Below, piece after piece: positions 22,501-33,644 of a stretch of DNA of 64,000 bases; within the stretch, counting starts at the first letter, position 1; every line of letters begins with the position of its first letter. The stretch is from positions 35,596,100-35,660,099 of the forward strand of contig JAYGXS010000003.1 of NCBI GenBank assembly GCA_036362985.1, in the 5' to 3' direction. The stretch comes from Ligula intestinalis (lineage: Eukaryota; Platyhelminthes; Cestoda; Diphyllobothriidea; Diphyllobothriidae). A model generated the notes under the pieces. It was not told the origin of the DNA, did no database searches, and saw only the letters and a program-made list of their open reading frames with translations. The position numbers and the translations under genes are program-made.

Positions 22501-25500
22501 CTGTGTTCACGAATAAGGACAAATCGCAAAGGCAGATCTTGTTCCTGACAGTCTGAAAGACGCAGAGTCAAGTCCAAAGGTTCACGTGAAGTAGGCGGAA
22601 CCCCTGCGCTGTCACTTGGTTCGGTTGGATCTATCCAGCGTTCGAGTCTGTAGGCATAACCAACGTGCTGACGCAACTGTCGACGTTTGATGGCAGAATC
22701 CATAACCATCTGCAGTGTCGCACTGACGGGAAATCGGAGAAGACTGATACCTTGAGCCAAGTGCCTGAGTTCGATTTTTTGAAAAAAAATAGTCATCAGG
22801 CAATTTTGGCAGTGTGGATGCGTGTAGAGAAGCACAATTTAAAATTGCAAAGGAAGTGTGTAGTATTTGAACCAGTCATGAGCATAAGGAGTTTCTAGAC
22901 CCAGTGCCAATCGGAGATAATGAGTCTCCTCAAGTTAAATGAAAACAGAAAATGCATGCAAAAAATGAGTTTGGGGTGTTCAGATAAAAGTACATACACA
23001 GTTACAAACACCAGGGGTTCGCTGCCATCTTTGCTGAATGATTTATTCATGTCGCGGTCAACCAGGGCAAGCGAGTCGAACTCGTACTTATGCATAGGGT
23101 CGGAAGGTTTGAGAGGAGGGAAGTCGGCCTCGAGATCGTCCTCAGTGTCAAACATGTAGACTGATATCTGATCCACGATTTCTCTAAAACAAAACCAAAA
23201 AATCACATAAGGATGTTTAGAGGAATTGGTTTAGGCCCAAACGAATAAATTAGAAACGCCTGTTTCAAGACAGGTCACGCGACGAAAAACCTACTCCGCG
23301 TCTTTGATATGACTGTATTTAGCATTAAAGCCGCCAGTTTCTGATGGATTCTCGTTGAAGTACTGCCACAAAGCTAGACCGACAACGCCGCGAACGGTGC
23401 AGTTGGAGGAGGGCTGTACAGAAATGCTCACTTTTGGAAGTCCAGTGACACGCCAAAACCATATTGTGATGGGACGCTGCCGTTGCGGCCTGGCCTTGAT
23501 TGTTGGCTCTATTTCCAAACCACCGGTAGCGGAGCGGCCGTCGAAGATAGCAAAATCAACAAAACGATTGGTATTACACTCGCTCCCACTGGCAAGCGCA
23601 TTTTCCAGTGCGATTGTTAACGCAGATTTTCGGTCTTTGGCAACAGGCGGAGGGGGTGGTTGAGGCGAAGCATCTGATAACGTGGGTATCGACTGTTCGC
23701 CACCTAATGTGTAAGATATTATTTAACAATAAGCAAAATAAAAATTCACGGCAGACGGCTAAACAACAAACAAAGTTTGCACTTGGCATAACGAATGATA
23801 ACAGAGGATAGGGACTTATAAGTATGAGAATTCTGACCTTCTACATCAGGAGACACTTGATCCTGGGAAGTGGAATGCTGGCTTTCCGACTGCCGTCGTT
23901 TCTGTTCCAATATCCAGGCCCAACGGTTGAATTCTACTTTTCAAGAAATAAAAACAAGTACCTAGGACGCTGGGAGGAGGAATTTCTGGAGATTTCTGAC
24001 GTTTAGGCACCTTAGGTACACAGTTTTCCGAGCCACTGAAATAGAAAACATTGAGATAGCAAGGAATAGTGGAACTTAGGAATCTGTATATTATGCGATA
24101 ATGGGAAAATCAGGGAGTTCTGGTGAAGTTCTAAAATATTCAATGGCGAGAGACGGGATAAGATTTCTTATAGAAGTTGAATCTGATATGCAAACAGCTT
24201 TAGTGATGTGACCAAGGCTCGACAGTAAATAACTATGACCATAGCCATCAGCATCAAACAATTGGCACACATGTGCCTATGCTCACAAACAGCTCTGGTA
24301 CAAAGCAGAGGGCGACAAAGAGACGATCCACTCATGAAAACAAATACGAACGGCAGATTTTTTCTTCGAAAAGTATTTCAAAAGAAAGGCTTTTTGTTGA
24401 GAAAAGGTCCAGCATCTACCTACAAACAAAACCCATTATCAGGCTCTATATGTTTAAATTCACCTACAGTCTTCGTTAACCCAATATGCGTTTTTACGAT
24501 CCAAAACAACAGCCACCCTATGTGGCAGAATATGAATCTCTGTCATTCCTCAATCGCAGAAAAGCTAGTTACCTGATTGCTATGTAGCGTCCAAATATTT
24601 TCAACTGCGTCGTTAAAATCAAAGGACCATTGCCTCCTACCATCAGTATTACTTCTGTGATAATCAAAAACGTATATCCCCAGTCGCTATATGTGATCAC
24701 GTCTCCCGGATCTCCATAATACAACAAGAATCCTGAACAGATATTTAGTAGTGACAGTGGGCCTCACGAAGACCTGCGACGTGGCTGGCCATGTAGTAGT
24801 AAGTCTGTATGCAGTGCCATGTGACGAAATCCTACAGCTAATCGGATCCCGTACTGACACAAGAACTTTGTTAGCAGCTACGCTAACACCATTGAAATAA
24901 TGTTTACAGAGCGCTTATTAGGTCTGAAACCAAGTGAATTATCCACGGGTGTTTCCTTGACCGCACAAATCAAAATATCCCACCACACATGCTACCTTTG
25001 CACAACTAAATCTCAAATACTGTCGATCACCTGAATCTTCATACCTTGTTCGGGAAAAGGCTAAGACAAAAGCAGCGAACTTGTTTGCTTCACTCGCAAT
25101 ATGCGCCCAAATTTGCAGTCTAAGGTACAGGAAAAAAATAAAATGCCCGATAAACATAAAATGAGTGTTTGGACTAGCGATATGGCAGACGGGTCGTGTT
25201 ATCAGTGCAATCACACAACAAACCTACAAAGGCACCCCTGAAACTGCGCACACTGCAAGTGGACATGGGTTAAGCAGATGACATATAAACTATGCCATTA
25301 ACCCACAGAGCAGATTAGCATAAATGTTCTACACCCCACGTGTCGACCGTTGAAGAAATTTCTTAAGGGCAAGCTATCCTTCATACTGGTTACTAAGATA
25401 GCATTATCCAGGACCATTGGGTCCCTGTGCTACGTCAGTACAGCGCTGGGCGGTATGACGTACGGTTATTGGAGGAGATTAAAACAATTGATAACCTCCA

Positions 25501-25871
25501 GCAATCAGGCGAAAATTGGCAGAGCACCTTATTGGTCTTCTGCACTAAAACCAGCAGGGAGCTCTGGACCTTAGCTATAGAGGTTTAGTGTCTTTAAAAA
25601 TGTGCACGCTAGACGACTTAATACCTTCCCCGTACTTACAGAAAATTATTTTCGGGGAAAATCTAACAGACAAAAGTCAATATAAAAGATTATCTTCTGA
25701 CTTCAGATATTTTGTTCTGGTCTAATAATTCATATTTGCACACCTGTTTGATGAGGAATCCTCCGCACAAAGTGCGTCAAAGCTGTCACACAAAATTTCG
25801 CAGGCTTGGGAATCATCTGAGACGACGAAGTTCCTCCGCACCTGCTCTAAGAGTTCATCGAAGTCACCCAT
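19517..25871 (-). CDS. MAPKAP1: SIN1/MAPKAP1 orthologue, mTORC2 subunit (9 exons)
   Basis: Exons (minus): 25744-25871, 23962-24035, 23838-23936, 23295-23634, 22998-23183, 22502-22764, 21800-21952, 21455-21627, 19517-19702. All introns are GT-AG, phases agree at every junction, and the sum is 1602 nt (533 codons; human SIN1 has 522). SIN1 scaffolds TORC2 with Rictor and mTOR, recruits substrates such as AKT and SGK, and binds membranes. Residues 1-43 (SDDSQACEILC) resemble the SIN1 start. The CRIM domain covers about 115-275 with NRFVDFAIFDGR, LALWQYF, DLEADFPPL, MHKYEFDSLALV. The Ras-binding-like region (about 276-365) has GISLL, AIKRR, YRLE and LIREHS. The PH domain (about 405-525) runs from EVQL through DRLEL and FAITYL to VDLHFEAQW. 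Exon 3 is the least certain because its upstream intron is only 25 nt. The start is the first ATG upstream of the conserved block. Confidence 0.88.
23937..23961 (-). other. 25-nt GT-AG micro-intron in SIN1
   Basis: On the minus strand the sequence begins GTACTTG and ends TTGAAAAG. Removing it joins exon 2 (ending SPEIPPPSVL) to a frame reading NRWAWILEQKRRQSES; without removal the reading frame hits a stop. Phases before and after agree. If exon 3 is not real, exon 2 could join exon 4 directly in the same phase. Confidence 0.55.
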
Positions 25872-26834
25872 AAAAATATTTTCGATAGGTCATGTCTACA
25901 AATTTGTAAAGTGCGTTAAATATTTAGGTTACTTAAACAACCTCTTAAATGTTTGCAGAACATTAAAATTGATCCGCAATTCGTGTTCAAAATTCAGCTT
26001 TCTGAATAATGTGGCGTTTTCTTTCGCATTAACTATTCAAAACTTTAACGTTTCTTTGAAATCCGAACTAGATGTTTTAAGGTGGGCCAGTAATGAAAAT
26101 CCTCATTTTACTGTAACAGAGCACCCAGGACGGAGTTTGTTGTAGCGAGCGAATGGCATACAGTAGCGAATTTAAGTGACGAGTGAAGAATTATGGGAGA
26201 GGGATTTTGAGGACAGTACAGTACGTGGAGTTTAACTCGTAGTATTCTTTTCCGTCAGATTTGAATACTTGCGTTTTAATGTCGGTTGAATATACTTGGT
26301 TCTAATCCATATTTACGTATTCTGTACTTCACTTTGGATGTTGTGAGATGCAGTTTTAGGTTGCTGAAGATATAGAGGTTTCCTATAGTGAAGCCGCAAA
26401 GGACTACCATAGTGGTCCTGTTACAGAGCATGGCTTAGAATTAAGGGGTCGCTACAACCTCTTGGCCCTTAAACGCTTGTACAAATAGTAAAAAAATAAA
26501 ATAAAAATTTTCTATTCTGCTGGCACACCGGCCTTGTTTGGGTTTTCGCTTCGTCAGTAAAATTTGTTTTTGTAGTTTAGTTTTTAGGCAGATACATTCC
26601 ATGCACAAAGTGTGGACATCAAGAAAGGTCATAATTTTTTCTCTCAGGAAGATGGTATTGAGAGTTTTTCGAATGTCAGCGACTGATCTCGTTCATCGAC
26701 TGGAGGACGTCCGTCATCCTAACGAAAATTACATGGCCGGGCAAAAAATTTAACGTGCAAATCTCCACAAAACCTAGTTTTATCATGGAAATGTGCAAAG
26801 CCTCTTTAATAAACTTGACGATCTCAAAATACTT
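25872..26834. other. Upstream of SIN1; no gene seen
   Basis: This is the 5' flank of the SIN1 gene. It is AT-rich, with no recognisable coding motif. A promoter probably lies here, but I cannot place it. Confidence 0.35.
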
Positions 26835-27235
26835 GAGGCAGAGCTACGTCCTATGTTATTGCACTAACTGAAAGGTGGCTAACCGAAGATATACAAGACA
26901 ATGAAATTCGAAAAGATAATTATTAGATGTTTAGGCGTGACTGAACCATTAGAGAAAACGGTGGGGTCGCCCTGTGCGCCCTGGCGCCAAAGATGTGCTT
27001 TACAAATAAACCTTATTATTTATCAGCAGTGCAGTTGACTTTACGCTCACAGAAGAAGGTGCAAATAACCATGACCTGGAGATTTGGCAGTGTTATTTAT
27101 TGCTACCCAAAGCTGAAAATGTTATTGCCACCGTTGTATACAGGACTCCAAATCAACCTGCGGACAAAGATAAACTCTCAATCACTCGACTCCGCGAAGA
27201 AAGTTGGAGAATAGACAGTATTATAACATATGTCT
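26835..27235 (+). pseudogene. LINE endonuclease relic, first part
   Basis: Plus-strand decayed endonuclease domain of a CR1/Jockey-type LINE. VIALTERWLTEDIQDNEI (about 26858-26915) corresponds to the LTETWL block near the start of the domain, and ENGGVALC follows. The end near 27150-27180 reads as NQPADKDKL-like sequence in another frame. Stops and frameshifts are frequent. It continues at 27620 after a tRNA-like short repeat. Confidence 0.6.
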
Positions 27236-27374
27236 ACAGGGCACATATTTAATGCCCTTCACTCACATCCTCGCATGACAGCTGAAAGGTATTAAATACC
27301 AGGGCAGGTATGCCCTGCATATGCTCGGTGTACACATATGTTCTTATCTATATCCCGATCAACAACCGGCAAAA

Positions 27375-27560
27375 CATGGAGCCCGAGAGCTCATGGGTTA
27401 TGGCGTTCGCCCCTGACCAGAGAGACGCGGGTTCAAATCTCGGGTGTGGCAGAAATTTCCGCGGCTACACTGGAGTCGGTTATCTGCATCTGATGAGACC
27501 TAATAAGGTCGAAGTACGTATTATCCAAGTCCCAATATTTCTGCCAGTAATGTCTAAAAA
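27375..27560 (+). repeat. tRNA-derived short repeat (SINE-like) with hammerhead
   Basis: A-box-like sequence (AGCTCATGGGTTATGGCG, about 27387-27404) and a B box (GGGTTCAAATC, about 27430-27440) with the spacing of a tRNA-type Pol III promoter, followed by TCGGGTGTGGCAG. A hammerhead-like fold lies 50 nt downstream. The position inside a LINE endonuclease relic shows it is an insertion. Known relatives are the schistosome Sm-alpha type repeats, which combine a Pol III promoter with a hammerhead; I infer the same kind of element. It is unlikely to be a functional tRNA because the acceptor stem does not pair properly. Confidence 0.6.
27484..27528 (+). ncRNA. Decayed hammerhead ribozyme fold
   Basis: CTGATGA (27490-27496), stem II GACC/GGTC (27497-27500 with 27507-27510) closing the loop TAATAA, then GAA (27511-27513), then the palindrome TACGTA as a minimal stem III, and ATT as the cleavage triplet ending at 27522. 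Stem I would pair CTGCAT (27484-27489) with ATCCAA (27523-27528), four of six pairs. Position 15.1 is G instead of the usual A, pairing with T 16.1 as a wobble. The layout is complete, but with these changes activity is doubtful. Minimal stem III hammerheads usually act as dimers. Confidence 0.55.
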
Positions 27561-27619
27561 ACAGTATTGTTTTATGAGATTTCAATTCTCCGCTGATAAA
27601 ACTGGGATCTAAGGAGTAG

Positions 27620-27910
27620 TAAGGGCCCTAGGCAAGCGTTCGATCAAATGCTACTGAACATGACACTTAGCGAATTCTTGTTTCAACATGTACAAACCAT
27701 GACTCGAATGCGTGAAAGTCAGAGATCTAGTTGTCTGGATCAACTTTTACCCTAAGTGAGGACAGTGTTGATGAAATAAATGAAGACGCATCCCTAGGTT
27801 CTTCTGATCATATGACACTGATATGGGACGCAACACTCATAGCTGTCCTCAAAAGAATTTCAAAGCCGTTAAGAACTGACTGGCGGGGAAACGTCGAGAT
27901 TCTCTCTTAT
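27620..27910 (+). pseudogene. LINE endonuclease relic, second part
   Basis: Continuation of the endonuclease domain: EFLFQHVQT (about 27670-27695), TRMRESQRSSCLD (about 27700-27740), then after a frameshift VDEINEDASLGSSDHMTLIWD (27767-27829), the C-terminal SDH block of such endonucleases with the catalytic His. Confidence 0.65.
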
Positions 27911-28050
27911 CCTTATAGGTAGGTACTATGCTGACCAGCTTCCAGTCGGCAAGCAGAGCCCCCTCACCAATCGAACTGTCGAAGAGCTTGAAGAGTGCGG
28001 AGGCCAGTTAGTCTGCGATCTCATTCAGAACCTTCTGTAATATGCCATTC
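27911..28050 (-). pseudogene. LINE reverse transcriptase fragment, inverted
   Basis: On the minus strand the sequence reads LASALFKLFDSSIGEGALLADWKLVSIVPT in one frame (given here across 27930-28030), the block before RT motif 1 of CR1-like LINEs, where the usual pattern is a Leu-Phe-Asn-like helix and DWK...V.P. It lies head to head with the plus-strand endonuclease relic, so either an inversion during insertion or a second element is involved. Confidence 0.55.
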
Positions 28051-29480
28051 AAACAAAAGATTTGTTGCGACCAGCTTGCGTCGAAGTGAACTTTCCTGAA
28101 GTCCCGCACCCGTTTATTCGATGTCTGGGCACAGCGAATCACAGTTGCCGCATATATGCCTCTGGGCAGGTGACGAATAGCAAGCCTGCACGCGTGAACG
28201 CTTGCTCTCTGGGCAGCGGGGACTTCCTGCCACTACGCCGCACTTCCGATAACGTCTCTCCAGCGGAAGGTCGTACTCTCCGTAGTCAATCTTCTTCCCT
28301 ATTATTCTTTGTTCCTCCATGTACACAATATACTGTTCCTACCACTCTGGCCTCTACCGACTTCTTCTCTACTAAGTAACCATGGTCCGAAGATCGCAGT
28401 TGCTAGAGTTTAACTTACTCAAACCCCTGCGATTGATTTAGTGAGCTGTTACTTTGCCAGGATTTTTCTTACTTTGTCTACTGTAAGCGAGACTGCGCTA
28501 TTTGTATCTGTTCGTATGACAATATATCACAATACTTCCTTTTTAAAACATGGCCCCTCAAGAAATTAAGAAATTAGATAAGATGCTTGTCTTATCTAAG
28601 TTGTCGGTTAATTTGCTTCTTTAGTACGCTTTCAGACAAAGAATCGAGTTCCGATTGCGTTTTGCCTTATTCATACAAGAAAAGGACTGAAAGGGAACGT
28701 TCGCGTTCCAGGTATTTGCATCAGTAAAGAAGAAAGAAGGTCGAACGCATGAATGAGTTGTTTGTCATGCTGAGCTATCGGACTCCTACAAGGGTTCACT
28801 TTCAGAGATAGAAATCAGCAACAAATTGGGGTGGGAGGATAGTAAAGGCATGTTTACAAGGCAAAATTTTGAACGCGTAGAAGATCGGATTAACCAACAA
28901 ATCGTTCTAATGTTCGATCCTCTTTCTTCTTTAGTAAAGAAAAGGACTATTTGAATTGGTTTTTATTTCCTTGACTAGTTGTTTCTCAAACGCCGATAGC
29001 TATTTTCGCAGGATTTTTCGACACAGATTCCCCTGTTTCTTAAAAGCAGCGAAATTTCCCGGTTGATTAAATACGAAATAGATTTTCCACTGCCTTCTTT
29101 CACTGTTGAGGTTCACCCAATCGGGCCGGGAGAAGCGCAATTCAAGCGGGCAGCAGTCCTCTACCAAGTTATGAGTCAAGTGCCTAACGAAGAGACAGAT
29201 GGCGTTTCGGCCAGCGTTCCAATTGATTTCGTTAGGTAATTTTTTTTTCATTTTCGTGTAATCCCTTTCCATAATTTTCCCTCACTAATTGCTCCAATTA
29301 CAGGTAAAGGAAATGGATTTACGTCCAAACAAGAGACAGTTCATAGAAAGTGTTTGGGAAAAGGTGCTGCTAACTGTCTCTCTCCATATGCGTTGTGTGA
29401 CTGTCCGCTGTTGGGCTAATACTGGGCTGCCACATACCTTTTCGGGATATTCGTTAAATTACATTTGGAATAAACTATGC
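28051..29480. other. No supported gene
   Basis: The plus-strand open frame at 28062-28379 has no motif and no match to anything I know. Short inverted phrases near 28560-28610 (AGATAAGATGCTTGTCTTATCT) can form a hairpin. Confidence 0.35.
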
Positions 29481-29489
29481 AAGCCTGGA

Positions 29490-29680
29490 GGTCCTGGATA
29501 GTTAAAGATCAGACTAGCTTCGAAAGAGTTGAAAGGAGAGCCACCAGAATAGAAAGGAGTCAAGACTCCTGGACAACGACTAACCGCCTTAGAACCCTAA
29601 GTTTCTTCCTCTGGAATTATAGGAAAATGTGTAGCGATCTCTTAAAGGCATTCAGCATTTATAAGGGATTAGATTGAAGC
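29490..29680 (+). pseudogene. LINE RT thumb-region fragment
   Basis: The plus-strand frame reads FERVERRATRIERSQDSW, NRLRTLSFFLWNYRKM and DLLKAFSIYKGLD. This is the block after the RT in CR1/Jockey LINEs (consensus with VQRRATK, RL..L.L..L..RR and GDLI.AFKI). The endonuclease relic at 26.8-27.9 kb is on the same strand and may be the same element. Confidence 0.55.
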
Positions 29681-30004
29681 CCAGCTTTTGAAGGCTTTGC
29701 GAATGTGCTTCTATCACTAAGCCTCGAGGTTACGCATATAAACTGTATGTTCAATAGGCCAGGCTAGATGTGCAGAATTTTTCATTGTCTAGCAGAGTTA
29801 TTCAACAAGGGACTGCCCTCCGCGTTAATGTTTTGTTGTCAGAATGACTGGAAAACTTAAAAAAACTCGAAAAAATTATTGTGTAAATTGAATAGGGGCC
29901 AGAAGTTATCAAATTTATCTCTGAATACTGTAGTGGCTAAGCCTAAAAAATGTATAAAAACACATTAGAATATACGCAATGAAAACCTCCTAGTGTAGGG
30001 CTAA

Positions 30005-30090
30005 TTTTGGTAAAAAATAAGTAAATTTTGTATTTTAGGCCTGTAGGACCTCTTCATTGCTAACCTACCGCACTACGCTAGTGGAAAAAG
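30005..30090 (-). repeat. 3' end signature of a CR1-like LINE
   Basis: On the minus strand: GTTAGCAATGAAGAGGTCC, TACAGGCCTAAAA and an A/T-rich tail. It matches the 3' signature of the LINE ending near 7370 (TTAGCAATGACGAGGCCC). No coding part is attached. Confidence 0.55.
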
Positions 30091-30352
30091 GTGGAAAACT
30101 GTATAAAATGACGAAGAAAAATGTGAACGATACGACTCACTAGATCCTCAACGATCCTAGATAGCAGTAGCCAGGAAATTGACTTGCCAAAGGATGGATT
30201 CGCAGACGTAAGAATCTTCGTTCGTCAGTCCGAAGTCGAGAGAGTCGCGAGGAATCTTGCGTTAAAATCTCCATTAGTTGATCCTGAGCCTGGGGATGAT
30301 CACCAGAGGATGGTGTCGTTGAAGGGCGAAGATAACAGGAACCGGTGAGGTT

Positions 30353-31167
30353 TGTTGCTGCAAGAAACGTAAGTGAGTAAGCATGAAATTCTCAGAACAT
30401 GCCACTCGAGGTTGTTACCGGAAGTGTGTATTTCGGGTTGTGCGGCAAAACCAAAAACTGTGTTTATTTATACCAATCCTAGAGGATACCAGGTGAGGCG
30501 AAGGGCCTATATAACTCCCCCACCAGTGCATTGGTTGTTTACAAACGCTCGACAAAAGGGAATGTACCAAAAGGTTAAGAAAAAATCTCCAAGTTGGTAG
30601 AAAAACGAACATGTCTACCAGAACCAGTGGAAGGGAAGGTTGGGATGGAAGGGGGGTGAGAGGGATGGTGGTAGTTTCAGGTGGCGAGGGTGGCGGCTGA
30701 CTAAAAGCGGCAGGTATAGTGAAAGGTAAGGGTGCCATGGACGTGGATGGGCCAGGAGTCGGCAATGCGTATTCAACGTAGGCCGTCTTCAGTCTATCGC
30801 TGGAGACGGTATCAGTAATATCAGATTTTGAATGACCAAATATTTTTACTTCGGTTCCAGAACTTTGAAAGGAGAGTCGTACGACGAGCAAAGGGGTCTG
30901 CGGACTGCGTCATGCTGGACAAAAATCGAACGAAGTTGTGTTTAAGTCCTCATATACGAAAACGCGTCGAGGTGTCGAGGGTTTGGGGGTTCGGACGCAG
31001 TGCGGCTATGCGTTGCTGCAAGAGACGTAGGTGAGTAAGCAGGAAATGCTCAGTTAACGCTACGTGAGGTTGTTACCGGAAGTGTATATTCCGGGTTGTG
31101 TGGCTAAACCAAAAAACAATCAAACAAACAAGCAACACGTACAGGATACCAGTAGAGGCGATTGGTC
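30353..31167 (-). mobile_element. Gypsy relic between two short direct repeats
   Basis: Direct repeats of about 155 bp at 30353-30515 and 31011-31167 (both with GTTGCTGCAAGA, GTGAGTAAGCA and GAGGTTGTTACCGGAAGTGT) flank a minus-strand frame (30415-30891). Its start, after KIFGHSKSDITD, has SSDRLKTAYVE, the block typical of the C-terminal end of gypsy integrase, followed by a Pro-rich tail. The repeats are plausibly decayed LTRs of a gypsy element that lost nearly all of its interior. Confidence 0.5.
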
Positions 31168-33644
31168 TACAATACGCACGCCCCAAGTGTCATATGCTTT
31201 GGCTCTCTTTGAACTACTGCAACCCACCTTATTTATCTAAAGACCATAATAATTGGTACTTAACAACTATGGTACGCAGTCTAATGCCTATTTCCCTCAG
31301 TTAACTGAATGGTCAATATTATCACGTTAAGTTTTACTGTATTGGCTATCACAAGTATATTGGTTTTCTTGGTTGTGTCAACATAGACGTGGTTCTAGGT
31401 GCTGACTGCATGTGATGTTAATATCTAAGTTTATACTTGCTGACACGACGTCGAATGACACCTGTCCACCCCTACCAGTTGCATTGTGTCATGTTAAGCA
31501 TATCAGATGTTACCACTGGGGTCACGCGAACCGTTTGGTCTTCTTTTAGTACGTGGCTAATGGCTGTGTACACAGAACTGCACGTGTCCTTCTAATGGAT
31601 GCGTCGACAATGTACGTGTACATATGCCTTTAGGTGCTCAATTGATCTCAGTTCATAAGGTTTTCCTTAATTTAGACTATTCTTAATTCTGAAATTTATT
31701 TGTAACTTTATACATCGCTTTTAGTTAAACCCTGGATAAACAATTTCCGTTTGGATTCATTTTCCATGTGCGGCTTGCATGCAGTGCCGGGCGGTATTCT
31801 GTACGGTTATTAATGGAGGTTACAATTTGATTGACAGTCTTCAATGAACCATATGGCCGAGAAGCACACGATGACGCGATAAATGAATGGTGACCAGGCA
31901 GGGTATGGTGACCCTGATAGTATCAACTTTCAGAGGCTTAGCAGCAGACTAGCCTCGATTTTTCAGGCTATTTTGCGTTTCATTCTCTGATCGGCCGACG
32001 GTGTTGAAAATGCCCAACCCGGGGGAGGTTACCTCGACAAGAAATATTTGTTGTATGGATATGTACGTTCGATGCTTGCGTATATGAATGCATAATCCAG
32101 GTCTATGAAGGGGAATCTTGCTGCACTAGAGTAGCTAGAATTATTATGGGTCTCCTTTAGAACATTGCTATCGGGATCATTTGTGTACGGGAAATTCACA
32201 GAAAATATTACGTACTGACTTGCTTCTGCCGTTATCCAAGGACAGAACGGCACTGTGGATTGTTTTTTAGTAAAAATTGCACACAGTAGGTCGTGATCTG
32301 CTACACGCATCTTTCTCTTCTCAAAAAGTGGGTCACTGCGATTATTTATTTGCACCATTTCCATGCACGTGCCACTTAATTAAGAAGTTGCCGTTAGAGT
32401 ATCCTTTTATATCGCCCCATTTCAGGAATGAGATTACTGCTTTTAGTCAAGCAAGAATATGCTCGAAAGGATTCATGCCGGCCGAGAAGCTGGTTCATTC
32501 AGTTTTTGGCACATGTTCTTCTACAAGTTGTGGACCAATAGCTGTGTTGCAACTTTGATAATTTCTGCGAATAATTATAATATTTTCGAGAAGGTACGAA
32601 GAACGCGGAAGGAACGCAATCGAGGCGACAGCAATTTATCTTTCAGCTGCTAGTTTAGCCTCGCCACTCAAACTTTAAAGTATTTCCTCCCGGGTCCATT
32701 ACTAACAAAGGTTGTATACTTAAGTCGTTTAACCACCTACTTTCCTGTGTGATAATCTGTTATCCTAGCTTGTGTTCAGAGATGCACTGAAGAGATATAG
32801 TTTTGTTTGCATCCGGAGGGGACGAAGAGCTATATGCTAGAGCTTTCACTAGTTTTACAGCCGATGGAAACAATGTTCTAGTAGATGGCGGAGATGGCTT
32901 GTCCAACACGAAATTTTATATTTTCCCACGGGATCTGAATAATTAGGTGGAATTTAGCCACCTTTAGCACCGGCAAATGGTCCCAATTTCCGTGTGTGGC
33001 CTGTATTTGCTTTTCTGTGAATCTATCCTTAACGAGGAGCAGCTGAGTAATATCTGCACAGTGAGTTCTTACACAGCAAACTCGAAAAACACCAATGAAA
33101 TAGAAGTATGTGTATGACCGGAACACGACGCACTGGTGCTGTGAAAAAGCGATCCGATCATTAATTTTCATAGACAGCTTGGAGTGACTTTCTGTAGTTA
33201 TTCATTCTTCGTTATTTTTCCATAACAAGTATAATGCTATGCTGTTCTTCTATGCCTTTGTCTTACCTGCTTCACCTCTTTCGCTCTTGAGTACCTTAAT
33301 CTTAGGTTTTCACACCAGGTGCTGCGTCTGTGGTTTTGTGACTTAATTGAACAAAGTGTTAGACAGTTAACATAGCCTTTCTCATATGTTTTTGTTCAGC
33401 CATGGGAAATTATGTATTTGTACTAGGACAAATATCCTCTTTTTGAAAGCACTTCATTCTTAGCGCCATTGGCACTCTGACTTAAGAGTTTTTTCTATTT
33501 AATGAAAACAAACGGGAAAACAAATAGCATCAACATGTTCCAGTTATCTTTGGATCTCTAACCTCTGTGCCACTCTTGATTTCGCAATTGTGTCATAAAA
33601 ATGTAGGGCCGAGTATAGTAAGTCCAAACCTTTTCTTTACGTAG
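31168..33644. other. Intergenic; no supported gene
   Basis: No motif-bearing frame. A phrase near 31786 (GGGCGGTATTCTGTACGGTTATT) has a relative near 25447 (GGGCGGTATGACGTACGGTTATT), indicating a dispersed repeat. The right end is the 5' flank of the next gene. Confidence 0.35.

Noticed and set aside
27378..27452. Functional tRNA gene
   Set aside because: A and B boxes are present, but the acceptor stem does not close, and the sequence sits inside a LINE relic; a SINE explains it better.
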